A DNA stretch of 50,169 nucleotides, taken from assembly GCA_964461295.1 (NCBI GenBank), contig CAYWTX010000419.1, positions 1 to 50,169 of the forward strand, in the 5' to 3' direction. Below are positions 1-7,298 of the stretch, piece after piece. The notes beneath the pieces were generated by a model, which made no database searches, had not been told where the DNA came from, and saw only the letters and a list, made by a program, of their open reading frames with translations. The stretch's first letter is position 1, and each line of letters opens with the position of its first letter. Origin of the DNA: CAYWTX01 sp964461295. GTDB lineage: Bacteria; Planctomycetota; Phycisphaerae; SM23-33. The translations under genes and the position numbers were made by a program.

Positions 1-2
1 GA

Positions 3-71
3 CTCCTGCATGACCTGCTCCTTCTCAATGTGGCTCTGCCTCTGACCGGCAACACGCTGGCCAAAGCGTAA
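3..71 (+). CDS. C-terminal fragment of an unidentified gene cut by the window edge
   Basis: Frame 3 is open from the left edge and ends at a TAA at 69-71. It gives about 22 residues ending in LPLTGNTLAKA, a plausible hydrophobic C-terminus. The piece is too short to identify. It could equally be chance, because the stretch before the next gene holds only a dispersed repeat. Confidence 0.25.
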   Translation, partial: LLHDLLLLNVALPLTGNTLAKA

Positions 72-110
72 CCCACGGCCTTGAGACTGGGGCAGGTCAA
101 TCCATTATGT

Positions 111-473
111 CTAGATCCTCGACGCCCCTCCGGGGCTAAGAGGGAGGAAGACTGCTTCCGCGATTCTTTCACAAACGCTCAGGCCGGCGAGGCGGCCGTG
201 GGGCGTCGCGCCGGTGGTGCTCCCGCGGCGGACGTGGCCCATCCTGCCCACGTACTGCGCGGCGTACTGCTGCCCGAACGGGTTGCGGCACGGCTCCAGG
301 TCCGCCGCGATGCGGTTGTACGGCCGCTCGGCGAGTTCGTCGGCCGCGGCGACGCCTTCGCCGTCGCGCCAGTCGCCGCGCACGCCGAGCTCGATGTCCT
401 CCACCAGCCGCCGCGCCCGCTCGAACAGCGGCGCAACCGGCGGCGGCGCATCGTCATCGCTCGGACGAATCAT
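111..473 (-). CDS. Hypothetical protein with a repeat-derived C-terminus
   Basis: An open frame of 120 codons starts at the ATG at 473 and reads MIRPSDDDAPPPVAPLFERA. The middle is acidic and looks like real protein, for example RRLVEDIELGVRGDWRDGEG followed by a CRNPFGQQYAAQYVGRMGH segment. I do not recognise a family, and no signal peptide or membrane segment is visible. The last 20 or so residues (SVCERIAEAVFLPL and on to the stop) are encoded by the dispersed repeat at 121-180. The original C-terminus has therefore probably been replaced or extended by repeat insertion. The gene is divergent from the Gfo/Idh/MocA gene across about 100 bp. That the frame is expressed is inferred from its codon pattern. 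Confidence 0.5.
   Translation of the reverse strand: MIRPSDDDAPPPVAPLFERARRLVEDIELGVRGDWRDGEGVAAADELAERPYNRIAADLEPCRNPFGQQYAAQYVGRMGHVRRGSTTGATPHGRLAGLSVCERIAEAVFLPLSPGGASRI
121..180 (+). repeat. Dispersed repeat copy 1 (partial)
   Basis: This copy contains the hairpin GCCCCTCCGGGGC, then CTAAGAGGGAGGAAG and CCGCGATTCTTTCACAA. The same order of motifs recurs at 5971-6082, 14352-14413 and 48151-48220. Only the right half of the full-length form is present here. Confidence 0.7.
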
Positions 474-575
474 GTTGCCTCGTTTCGAGTTTAATCTACC
501 TGCATCGGCGATCGTCTCGCTACAACTGTCGGCGATCACGTGCGGCAACCAGACAGCCAGATCACGAGGAACCCA

Positions 576-1616
576 ATGAGCAAGCAGATCGGCATCGGCA
601 TCGTCGGGCTGGGAATCGGCAAGGAGAATTGCAGGGGCTTCCTGCCCGACAAGCGGGCGCGGATCGTCGCCCTGTGCGACATCATCCCCGAGAAGATGGA
701 TGCGTTCGCCAAGGAACTCCCCAACCCCGTCAAGAAGTACGTCGACTACCGCGACATGGCCCGCGACGCCGAAGTCGACGCCATGGTCGTCTGCCCCCCC
801 AACCAGTGGCACGTCCCCATCGCCGTCGAGGCCATGCGACGCGACAAGCACGTCCTGGTCACCAAGCCCCTGGCCGACAGCGCCCAGGCGGCCGCCCAGG
901 CCGTCGCCGTCGCCGAAAAGGCCGGCGTGGTCAACATGATGTCGCTGTGCTGCCGCTGGTCGCGCCCGGTGATGTACCTCGCCGCGCAGGCTCGCGCGGG
1001 GCTCTTCGGCAAGCTCTACTACGGCCGCGCGCGGTCCATCCGCCGTAGCGGCATCCCCGACTGGAGCGAGGGGTTCGTCACGGCCGGGGGAGGGGCCTTC
1101 CGCGATATGGGCGTACACGTGCTCGACGCGGCGTGGTGGGTGATGGGCATGCCGCGCCCCATCAGCGCCTCGGGCGTCGGCGGGGCGCGGTTCGGCCCGC
1201 GGGGGCAGGGCTACTGGGACTACCACAAGGCGCCAAAGTTCTACCGCAAGTTCGCGGCCGACGACTACGCGGGCGGACTGATCCGCTTCGAGGGCGACGT
1301 GGGGCTGCACGTGGAGAGCTTCTGGGCGTCGCACCAGGCGCCGGAGTTCCAACTGGAGTTCTTCGGCACCGAGGCGGGGGCGAAGATGGACCCGCTGACG
1401 ATCTACCGCACGATGGACGGCTCGCCGGTTGACATGGCCGTCAATCCGCCCAAGGGGCCGACCGACTGGCAGCACATCGCCAGGCACTTCGTGGACTGCA
1501 TCGTTGACGGCGCCAAGTGCATCTGTCCGCTCCGCCACGGCCGGGCCGTCCAGTCGATGATGGAGGCGGTGCTCAAGAGCGCCAAGACCGGGCGCGAGGT
1601 GCGCATCGCATCCTGA
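576..1616 (+). CDS. Gfo/Idh/MocA family NAD(P)-dependent oxidoreductase
   Basis: This 346-residue protein has the two-domain layout of the Gfo/Idh/MocA family, which oxidises or reduces sugars and inositols with a nicotinamide cofactor. The N-terminal Rossmann motif reads GIGIVGLGIGKENCRGF. The catalytic-lysine motif of the family (EKP-like) appears as VTKPLADSAQAA near residue 95. The family's C-terminal domain motif is GGGAFRDMGVHVLDAAWW, with the aspartate and histidine expected there. I chose the ATG at 576 because AGGA lies six bases upstream and the Rossmann fold starts at once; an upstream in-frame ATG at 540 adds 12 unconvincing residues. There is no signal peptide, so it is cytoplasmic. 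The substrate cannot be told from sequence. The KDG-type kinase downstream suggests sugar-acid catabolism. Confidence 0.9.
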   Translation: MSKQIGIGIVGLGIGKENCRGFLPDKRARIVALCDIIPEKMDAFAKELPNPVKKYVDYRDMARDAEVDAMVVCPPNQWHVPIAVEAMRRDKHVLVTKPLADSAQAAAQAVAVAEKAGVVNMMSLCCRWSRPVMYLAAQARAGLFGKLYYGRARSIRRSGIPDWSEGFVTAGGGAFRDMGVHVLDAAWWVMGMPRPISASGVGGARFGPRGQGYWDYHKAPKFYRKFAADDYAGGLIRFEGDVGLHVESFWASHQAPEFQLEFFGTEAGAKMDPLTIYRTMDGSPVDMAVNPPKGPTDWQHIARHFVDCIVDGAKCICPLRHGRAVQSMMEAVLKSAKTGREVRIAS

Positions 1617-1662
1617 AGACCGTCCACGAACGCAAGCCATTACGCGATCGATTCCCGGAGCC

Positions 1663-1935
1663 GTGATGATCGCCTGTTGGACTCTCAGCGCGGTGTTGCT
1701 GGCGTACGTCGCGGCCGCGACGGCATACTGGCTTTGGGCGGCGCACGCGCTGCGGCGGATGGCCCGCGACGTGCGGGCCGTGCACGTCACGGACCTGCCG
1801 GAGGGCTGGCTGGGCAAGGCCAACGCCCTGAACACCGGGTTGCGACACGCCGGCGGCGGGAATCGCCCTCTCCTGGCCCCCCAAGCGGGGCGACCGAGGG
1901 CTGCCGCCGGATCGCACCAGCAACGCGGCCCTTGA
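1663..1935 (+). pseudogene. Remnant of a membrane-anchored family 2 glycosyltransferase
   Basis: The 90-codon frame starts GTG-ATG. Residues 4-25 form a membrane segment, followed by ALRRMARDVRA and then VHVTDLPEGWLGKANALNTG. The GW-GK-AL pattern is typical of the nucleotide-sugar-binding part of GT2 enzymes such as hopanoid- or carotenoid-associated transferases. In an intact GT2 enzyme these two parts are separated by roughly 70-80 residues containing the first substrate-binding strand. Here they are adjacent, and the frame then runs into unrelated sequence and stops. This is best read as an internally deleted and truncated gene. It could instead be two fragments joined by deletion. It sits between the oxidoreductase and the PfkB kinase. 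Confidence 0.55.
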
Positions 1936-1949
1936 TAGTGCCCTGCCTC

Positions 1950-1978
1950 TTTACGCCTCGCCGCGGACGTGCTAGTAT
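1950..1978 (+). promoter_or_regulatory. Sigma-70-like promoter for the PfkB kinase gene
   Basis: TTTACG at 1950-1955 and TAGTAT at 1973-1978 are separated by 17 bp. The -10 box ends 70 bp upstream of the kinase start. Each hexamer matches consensus at four or more positions. It lies just past the end of the glycosyltransferase remnant. Confidence 0.4.
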
Positions 1979-2048
1979 TCCTGCCCGTCGGGCATGTCGG
2001 GGAGCATCGGCCCCGTTTCCCAATGCCCGCCTGCCCAGTGGAGAGAAC

Positions 2049-3131
2049 ATGAGCGGTTTGGCTATTCGCAAAGACGGCGACCTCGACTTCCTTTCCCTCG
2101 GCGCGGTCGTGCACCGGCTCGACCCCGGCGCCATCCCCTTCCGCAAGGCCCGCTCGGCCGAGATCCACGTCTCCGGCGGCGAGTACAACGTGGCCGCCAG
2201 CCTGTGCGACTGCTTCGGCCTGAAGACCGGCATCGCCACGGCCATGGTCAACTACCCCATCGGCGAACTGGTGCAGAACCGCGTGCGCGAGATGGGCGTG
2301 CGGCCGTTCTACAAGTGGTTCGAGCACGACGGCGTTCGCGGCCCGAACATCGCGACGGTCTACAGCGACCGCGGCCACGGCGTGCGCCCGCCGGTGGTGT
2401 TCTACAATCGCTGCAACGAGGCCGGGGCGATGCTGAAGAGCGGCGACTTCGACTGGGCGTCGATCTTCGGCGCCGGCGTGAAGTGGTTCCACTCCGGCGG
2501 CATCTTCGCCGCGCTGTCAGAGACCACCAGCGAACTGATCCTCGAGGGCATGCAGGCCGCCCACAGGGCCGGCGCGATCAACTCCTTCGACCTCAACTTC
2601 CGCGCCAAGCTGTGGGCGCCCATCGGCGGCCTGCCGAAGGCCCAGAGCACGCTGCGGAAGATCGCCTCCAGCGTCGACGCCCTCTTCGGCAACGAGGAAG
2701 ACATGCAGCTCGGCCTGGGCATTGCCGGCCCCGAGGCCGCCGCCAAGGCCTCCAAACTCGACACCAACGCGTTCTTCGGGATGATCGAGAACGTCGTCAA
2801 GCAGTTCCCCAATATCAAGATGGTCGCCACCACGCTGCGCGAAGTCCACTCGGCCAACCGGCACGACTGGGCGGCCGTGCTGTGGCTCGACGGCCAGCGA
2901 TTCGTCAGCCCCGCTTGCCAGCTCGACGTGCTGGATCGCATCGGCGGCGGCGACGGCTTCGCTTCCGGGCTGATCTACGGCCTGCTGTCGGGGCGCAAAC
3001 CCGAAGACGCCCTGCGCCTGGGCTGGGCGCACGGCGCGCTGCTGACGACCTTCCCCGGCGACGTCACGATGGCGAGCCTGAAGGAAGTGGAAGCGTTCGC
3101 CAAGGGCGGCTCAGCCCGCGTGCAAAGGTGA
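2049..3131 (+). CDS. kdgK: PfkB family sugar kinase, probably 2-keto-3-deoxygluconate kinase
   Basis: This 360-residue protein is of normal length for ribokinase-fold (PfkB) enzymes, which transfer phosphate from ATP to a sugar or sugar acid. PfkB signature 2 is seen as DRIGGGDGFASGLIYGLL near residue 300, and the aspartate in GGGDGF is the catalytic base. The segment SFDLNFRAKLW matches the DLNYR-KLW motif of KDG kinases, and an N-terminal GGEYNVAASL motif holds the sugar-binding region. GAGAG precedes the ATG at 2049, and a promoter-like site lies about 70 bp upstream. The product of KDG kinase would enter the Entner-Doudoroff or uronate pathway, which fits the oxidoreductase upstream. Fructokinase is the main alternative. 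Confidence 0.85.
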   Translation: MSGLAIRKDGDLDFLSLGAVVHRLDPGAIPFRKARSAEIHVSGGEYNVAASLCDCFGLKTGIATAMVNYPIGELVQNRVREMGVRPFYKWFEHDGVRGPNIATVYSDRGHGVRPPVVFYNRCNEAGAMLKSGDFDWASIFGAGVKWFHSGGIFAALSETTSELILEGMQAAHRAGAINSFDLNFRAKLWAPIGGLPKAQSTLRKIASSVDALFGNEEDMQLGLGIAGPEAAAKASKLDTNAFFGMIENVVKQFPNIKMVATTLREVHSANRHDWAAVLWLDGQRFVSPACQLDVLDRIGGGDGFASGLIYGLLSGRKPEDALRLGWAHGALLTTFPGDVTMASLKEVEAFAKGGSARVQR

Positions 3132-3204
3132 ATCACCCACGGCGCGGGCTTTGCCCGTAACCCAAGGCAGCCGCTGTCGCGCACACGAGGATGTCGCGCC
3201 TTTT

Positions 3205-4023
3205 CTACTCGCCGTAGCGGCCGACAAGCGGGCCCTCGGCCAGCGCCTCGATCTGGCTTTCGTAGCTGGGCCGGTCGCAGCGGAATAGGATGCCGATGGG
3301 GATCTCCTCGCCGCCCGCCATGGCCAGCCGCATCGCCGCGTCGCGGTCGTGCGCGGCGTGTTCGGGGCCGATCGGCCGCACGCGATCCCTGTACCACTTG
3401 AACGTGTTGACGCGGTTGAACGACGGGCACGGCTGGAGGATGTCCACCAGCGCCAAGCCGCCCCGGTGCTTCAGGGCCGCCACCATCACCTCGTGCATGT
3501 GTTCGGCCAGGCCGGTGAACGTGCGAGCCACGAACGAGCAGCTTTCAGCGACGGCGACCGCCAGCGGGTCAAACGGCAGGCTCTTGACGCCATGCGGCTG
3601 CACCTTGGTCACCATGCCCAGATGGCTGGTGGGCGAGGCCTGACCCTTGGTCAGGCCGTATACCTGGTTGTCGTGGACGAACGCCTTCAGGCCGATGTTG
3701 CGACGGATGGCGTGGAGGAGGTGGTTGCCGCCCTCGCCGTACATGTCGCCGTCGCCAGACGTGATCACGACGTCCAGCTCGTGGTTGACCAGCTTGATGG
3801 CCGTGGCGGCCGGCACGGCTCGCCCGTGCAGGCCGTTGAACACGTTCGCCCGCATGTAGTGCGGGGTCTTGGCGGCCTGGCCGATGCCGCTGACCACCAC
3901 CAGCCTTCGCCGGTCGATCCCGGCCGCGTCGATCGCGCGGTCCAGCGCCTTGAGCAACGGGTAGTTCCCACAGCCCGGGCACCATGCCGGCTGGGTGTCC
4001 GCCCTGGACAGTTCTATCTGCAT
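3205..4023 (-). CDS. korB: 2-oxoacid:ferredoxin oxidoreductase, beta (TPP-binding) subunit
   Basis: This 272-residue protein carries the family motif WCPGCGNYPLLKAL at residues 14-27 and the thiamine-pyrophosphate/Mg motif SGDGDMYGEGGNHLLHA near residue 85. The segment VYGLTKGQASPTS is typical of the beta subunit of 2-oxoglutarate- or related 2-oxoacid:ferredoxin oxidoreductases. These enzymes decarboxylate a 2-oxoacid to the acyl-CoA and reduce ferredoxin. The ATG at 4023 has GAGGA seven bases upstream; longer in-frame starts only add low-complexity residues. The gene lies 52 bp downstream of its alpha-subunit gene and on the same strand, so the two form an operon. Oxoglutarate is the likeliest substrate, although pyruvate or branched 2-oxoacids cannot be excluded. 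Confidence 0.92.
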   Translation of the reverse strand: MQIELSRADTQPAWCPGCGNYPLLKALDRAIDAAGIDRRRLVVVSGIGQAAKTPHYMRANVFNGLHGRAVPAATAIKLVNHELDVVITSGDGDMYGEGGNHLLHAIRRNIGLKAFVHDNQVYGLTKGQASPTSHLGMVTKVQPHGVKSLPFDPLAVAVAESCSFVARTFTGLAEHMHEVMVAALKHRGGLALVDILQPCPSFNRVNTFKWYRDRVRPIGPEHAAHDRDAAMRLAMAGGEEIPIGILFRCDRPSYESQIEALAEGPLVGRYGE

Positions 4024-4075
4024 GTGTAGTCCTCGGCGGAAGGCGGAAGGCGCCTCCGCAACTGCACCTCTTGAG

Positions 4076-5734
4076 TCACACCCTTTGGGCAATCCACTCT
4101 CCGGTGAACGGCAAGCCGTCGTAGCGGAGCAGCTTCTCCACCGGGCCCAGCGCCCCTGCGCCGCGCAGCAGCGCGGCAAGCTGGGCCGTGCTGTTGCCTT
4201 CCACCGCGATCACCCGTTTCCGCGAGCCGACGGCCCGCCCGATGCGCTCGCGGTCCAGCGGCCAGAGCTGCGCAAAGTGCAGCATGCCCGCCGGCCGCCC
4301 CCCGGCGGAAAGGATGTCCACCGCCTCGCGACACGGCCCGTACGTCGACCCCCAGCACAGCAGCAGCGTGTCGGCGTCGGGCCGGCCGTGGAACTCCGGC
4401 GACAGCGACTCGCTCGCCATGCCGTCGAGCTTGCGCATCCGCTTGTCGTGTTGCACAAGGTGCACGCCGAGGTCCTCGGTAAGATGTCCGGCCTCGGTGT
4501 GTTCGTCGCTGTCGACGACGACCAGCGCTTCGCCGCCGGGAATCGCCCGGGGCGAGACGCCGCTCCCGGTGACGGCGTAGCGCGCGTATTGGGCCGAGCC
4601 GGCGACGATGGCGCGATCGATCGGCCGCGGCTGGTCGCTCAGCGGCGACCCGGTCTGGGCCAGATCCTGGAGGAACTGGTCGGTCATCAGGATGACCGGC
4701 GTCTGCCAGCGGTGGGCGGTTTCCAGGGCCAGGCGCGTCAGTTCCCAGCATTGCCGGATCGTTCCCGGCGCGTACACGGCCCGGGCGAACTCGCCGTGCC
4801 CCGCATGCACCGCAAACAGAAGGCTCTGCTGGGCCGTGCGCGTCGGCAGCCCGGTGGCCGGGCCGGGGCGCTGGCCCAGAAGCACCACGGCCGGCGTCTC
4901 GGTCATCCCCGCCAGGCTCAGGCCCTCGACCATCAGCGCGAAGCCGCCGTCGGCCGTCGTCGTCATCGCCGGCACGCCCGCGTACGCCGCGCCGATCACC
5001 ATGTTGATGGCCGCGATCTCGTCCTCGGCCTGCTCAACCACAATGCCGTACTTGTCCGCCCACTGGGCCAGGTGCGTGAACGTCGCCGTCGACGGGGTCA
5101 TCGGGTACGACGCGACGAACTTCACCCCGGCCGTCGCCGCCGCCACGGCGATCGCCGAGGCGCCTGTGCGAACCTCGACCTCGCCGCTGCGCACCCCCGG
5201 GCGCGGGGCCGCCAGCCGCACGCCCGCGGCCCTGGCCAGTTCGGCGCCCGCGCGGGCGCACGCCTGGTTGCCAGCCACCACGTCGCCTCCCTTCCGCGCG
5301 AACTCCTTCGCCAGGTACGCATCCAAGACGGCCAAGTCCAGCCCCAACAACGCGAACACCGCCCCGGCCGCCACCACGTTGGAGTACAGCTTCTGCCCAG
5401 CCGTAGCATGCGCGACGGCCTCCAGATCAATCGCCACCGTGCCGTCGGCGCTTCGGCCGTTGTAGAGGATCGCGCCGCCATTGACCGTGCCTCGCAGCAC
5501 CGCCAGCGCCTCGCCGGTCAGAGCGACGAGCAGGTCGGCCTTCTCCGTGCCCGCCCACATCGGCTCGGCGCCGATCCGCACGTCGTACCAGTTCAGCCCG
5601 CCGCGAATCCGCGACATGTAGCTCTGCGTGCTCAGCACGTGCAGCCCCGCGGCCGACATGCTGTGCATCAGCACGTCGCCTGTGGTGGCCACGCCCTGCC
5701 CGGCCTCGCCGGCGATACGTATCGTGAAAGTCAT
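4076..5734 (-). CDS. korA: 2-oxoacid:ferredoxin oxidoreductase, gamma-alpha fused subunit
   Basis: This 552-residue protein begins with a gamma domain (IRIAGEAGQGVATTGDVLM, then TQSYMSRIRGG) of about 180 residues. The alpha (pyrimidine-binding) domain follows, with SYPMTPSTATFTHLAQWAD and VEQAEDEIAAINMVIGAAYA, and then TTADGGFALMVEGLSLAGM and LLGQRPGPATGLPTRT. The C-terminal part resembles a transketolase C-terminal domain. This gamma-alpha order is the KorA form found in many anaerobes and aerobes. AGAGGA lies seven bases before the ATG at 5734. It is the first gene of the korA-korB operon. The fold-back and MITE-like repeats start about 90 bp upstream, so its promoter must lie in the short gap 5735-5820. 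No frame damage is seen. Confidence 0.92.
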   Translation of the reverse strand: MTFTIRIAGEAGQGVATTGDVLMHSMSAAGLHVLSTQSYMSRIRGGLNWYDVRIGAEPMWAGTEKADLLVALTGEALAVLRGTVNGGAILYNGRSADGTVAIDLEAVAHATAGQKLYSNVVAAGAVFALLGLDLAVLDAYLAKEFARKGGDVVAGNQACARAGAELARAAGVRLAAPRPGVRSGEVEVRTGASAIAVAAATAGVKFVASYPMTPSTATFTHLAQWADKYGIVVEQAEDEIAAINMVIGAAYAGVPAMTTTADGGFALMVEGLSLAGMTETPAVVLLGQRPGPATGLPTRTAQQSLLFAVHAGHGEFARAVYAPGTIRQCWELTRLALETAHRWQTPVILMTDQFLQDLAQTGSPLSDQPRPIDRAIVAGSAQYARYAVTGSGVSPRAIPGGEALVVVDSDEHTEAGHLTEDLGVHLVQHDKRMRKLDGMASESLSPEFHGRPDADTLLLCWGSTYGPCREAVDILSAGGRPAGMLHFAQLWPLDRERIGRAVGSRKRVIAVEGNSTAQLAALLRGAGALGPVEKLLRYDGLPFTGEWIAQRV

Positions 5735-5820
5735 GGGCGTTCCTCTATCCGCAAGCCGCGTACAAACCGCAACGCTTCACATTATTGCACGGCGGCTCGC
5801 CAAACCACGGGATTCGGCAG

Positions 5821-5973
5821 ATCTCAGCTCGACTTCTGCCATTTTCACTGGTGGCGGAATCGTAAGTCGTTACTGAGCAACAACTTGGTGGTGCAGGGAC
5901 AAGCGGAAAACCCACGCTTATAACTTCTTACCAAGCCGCTAGTTACAACAAATTGGCAGAAGTCGAGCTCAGA
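5821..5973. mobile_element. MITE-like element with 20-bp terminal inverted repeats
   Basis: The left end, CTCAGCTCGACTTCTGCCA (about 5823-5841), and the right end, which reads CTGAGCTCGACTTCTGCCA on the other strand (about 5954-5972), differ at one position. The 150 bp between and including them are visibly AT-richer than the neighbours and have no coding frame. Smaller inverted pairs lie inside (CTTGGT / ACCAAG), so the element could fold into a long stem. No target-site duplication is evident. The right end abuts the next repeat at 5971. A non-autonomous transposable element is the simplest reading. No transposase is present in the window. Confidence 0.55.
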
Positions 5974-6082
5974 GCTTGTGAAAGAATGGGATCTCGCGGG
6001 TCTGCCCGCTCTGGACGCTTTCTGTCACCCCTTCGGGGCGAAGAGGGAGCAAGGCCGCTTCCGCGATTCTTTCACGACCTCT
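5971..6082 (+). repeat. Dispersed repeat copy 2 (apparently full length, with terminal inverted repeats)
   Basis: The left end, AGAGCTTGTGAAAGAAT, and the right end, ATTCTTTCACGACCTCT, are near-perfect inverted copies. Between them are CACCCCTTCGGGGCGAAGA and GGGAGCAAGGCCGCTTCCG, shared with the copies at 121, 14352 and 48151. This is the only copy in the window with both ends. It runs into the region upstream of trmB and provides a spurious upstream ATG. Confidence 0.65.
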
Positions 6083-6175
6083 CAGCCCGACCCGGCGCCC
6101 GAGGCCGGCGATGCCTTCGTCAGAATGCCCTTGTTCTTCTTGCTTCCCGCCTCGCCCCGCGGGTACGTTCGCGAT

Positions 6176-6826
6176 ATGCGAGGCGGATCGCCCAAGAAGC
6201 TCTCGCACGGCCGGCGGGAGGAGTTCGACACCGCCGGCGTGCTGATCGAGCATCCTGTCACCGCGGGCATGCTGGACCTGCCCGCCATGTTCGGCAACGC
6301 GCGGCCGGTCGAACTGGAAATTGGCAGCGGCAAGGGGACGTTCCTGGCGGCTCGTGCCGCTGCTCGCCCGGAGATCAACTTGCTCGGCATCGAGTATGCC
6401 AGGGGGTACTGCCTGTACACGGCCGACCGCGTAAAACGGGCCGGCCTGGGAAACGTGCGGATGCTCTGTGTGGACGCGGCCGCGTTCGTGGAGCTCTGCA
6501 TGGGCGATGCGTCGATCTGGCGGCTGCACGTGTACTTCCCCGACCCGTGGCCCAAGACGAGGCACCACCGCCGCCGCTTGATCCAAGCAAGCTTCGTGAA
6601 GCAGGCAGTGCGAATCCTTCAGCCGGGCGGAGAGTTCATCGTCGTGACCGACCATCGAGACTACTTCGAGCAAGTTCGTCGCCTGCTTGCTGACGTGCCG
6701 GGCCTGGCGGCGATTCCGTTTCCGAAGATGAGCGATCAGGACGGGGAGTTAGTCGGCACGAACTTCGAGCGCAAGTACATCGTCCAGGGGCGGCCATTCC
6801 ACTGGATCGCTCGGATGCGATACTGA
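6176..6826 (+). CDS. trmB: tRNA (guanine-N7-)-methyltransferase
   Basis: This 216-residue protein is of normal length for TrmB, which methylates N7 of G46 in tRNA using S-adenosylmethionine. The SAM-binding motif VELEIGSGKGTFLAA lies at residues 45-59. The family-specific motif is YFPDPWPKTRHHRRRLIQ, and the C-terminal substrate motif is GTNFERKYI. The start at 6176 gives a protein that begins MRGGSPKKLSHGRREEFD and fits the family. An earlier ATG at 5978 lies inside the dispersed repeat, and its extra 66 codons look like repeat sequence. No strong Shine-Dalgarno is visible at 6176. The gene is alone on its strand, facing the dnaA 3' end across a 470-bp non-coding stretch. Confidence 0.93.
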   Translation: MRGGSPKKLSHGRREEFDTAGVLIEHPVTAGMLDLPAMFGNARPVELEIGSGKGTFLAARAAARPEINLLGIEYARGYCLYTADRVKRAGLGNVRMLCVDAAAFVELCMGDASIWRLHVYFPDPWPKTRHHRRRLIQASFVKQAVRILQPGGEFIVVTDHRDYFEQVRRLLADVPGLAAIPFPKMSDQDGELVGTNFERKYIVQGRPFHWIARMRY

Positions 6827-7298
6827 CAAGCGGCGGTTCTATAGAAGAGATAGATAAGTCGTAGCAGTACCTGATAGGGCCTGTCAGCGACTGTTGGAAG
6901 CGAGAACGGCGATTCTAACTTGTGTAAGTGCCGAAGATAAGGAAGCCTGCCACGCGGTCGGCAGTTGTGGAGGACATGTTGGCAGTTGCGGCGGGGGCGT
7001 TGGGTATGGGGTGATTCACAGACGAGCGGCCTAGGTTAGTTCCCTAAGGGGCTGTGCGGCGAAGGGCCAACTGCCACGTCGGAGACAGGTTATCCACCGG
7101 TTATCCAGAACCGCCGTGAGTAACGCGAAGGCGGACTGTGCGCAGCGAGGGACGACTCCGCTGCCGTGAAGGCGTTACGGGATGGGAAGGCGCGAAGATG
7201 CCCCAGCCACGCGGGGCCGGGGCTTGGAGAAGACGATCGGAGCTTGGAGAAGAAAGAAGGACGCCGAGAAGAAGGGAGCTTTGCGAGGAAACAAGTGC
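6827..7298. other. Non-coding stretch beside dnaA; candidate replication-origin region
   Basis: No convincing gene lies in these 472 bp. The sequence next to trmB is relatively AT-rich for this window (for example CTATAGAAGAGATAGATAAG near 6840). Two DnaA-box-like nonamers follow at 7090-7109. Purine-rich sequence precedes the dnaA stop. Origins often lie beside dnaA, so this is a candidate oriC. Only two boxes are seen, which is weak evidence. Confidence 0.3.
7090..7109 (+). promoter_or_regulatory. Pair of DnaA-box-like sites
   Basis: TTATCCACC at 7090-7098 and TTATCCAGA at 7101-7109 lie two bases apart in the same orientation. They differ from the TTATCCACA consensus at one and two positions. 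They lie about 190 bp beyond the 3' end of dnaA. Confidence 0.5.

Noticed and set aside
111..2492. A 793-codon minus-strand frame covering the oxidoreductase and kinase
   Set aside because: Only its last 120 codons (111-473) look like protein. The rest is antisense to two well-supported enzymes.
3132..3204. Terminator between the kinase and korB
   Set aside because: A GGGC-TTT-GCCC hairpin is present but no U-tract follows on either strand.
5978..6175. Upstream extension of trmB from the ATG at 5978
   Set aside because: These 66 codons lie largely in the dispersed repeat and have no similarity to the TrmB N-terminus; the ATG at 6176 gives normal length.
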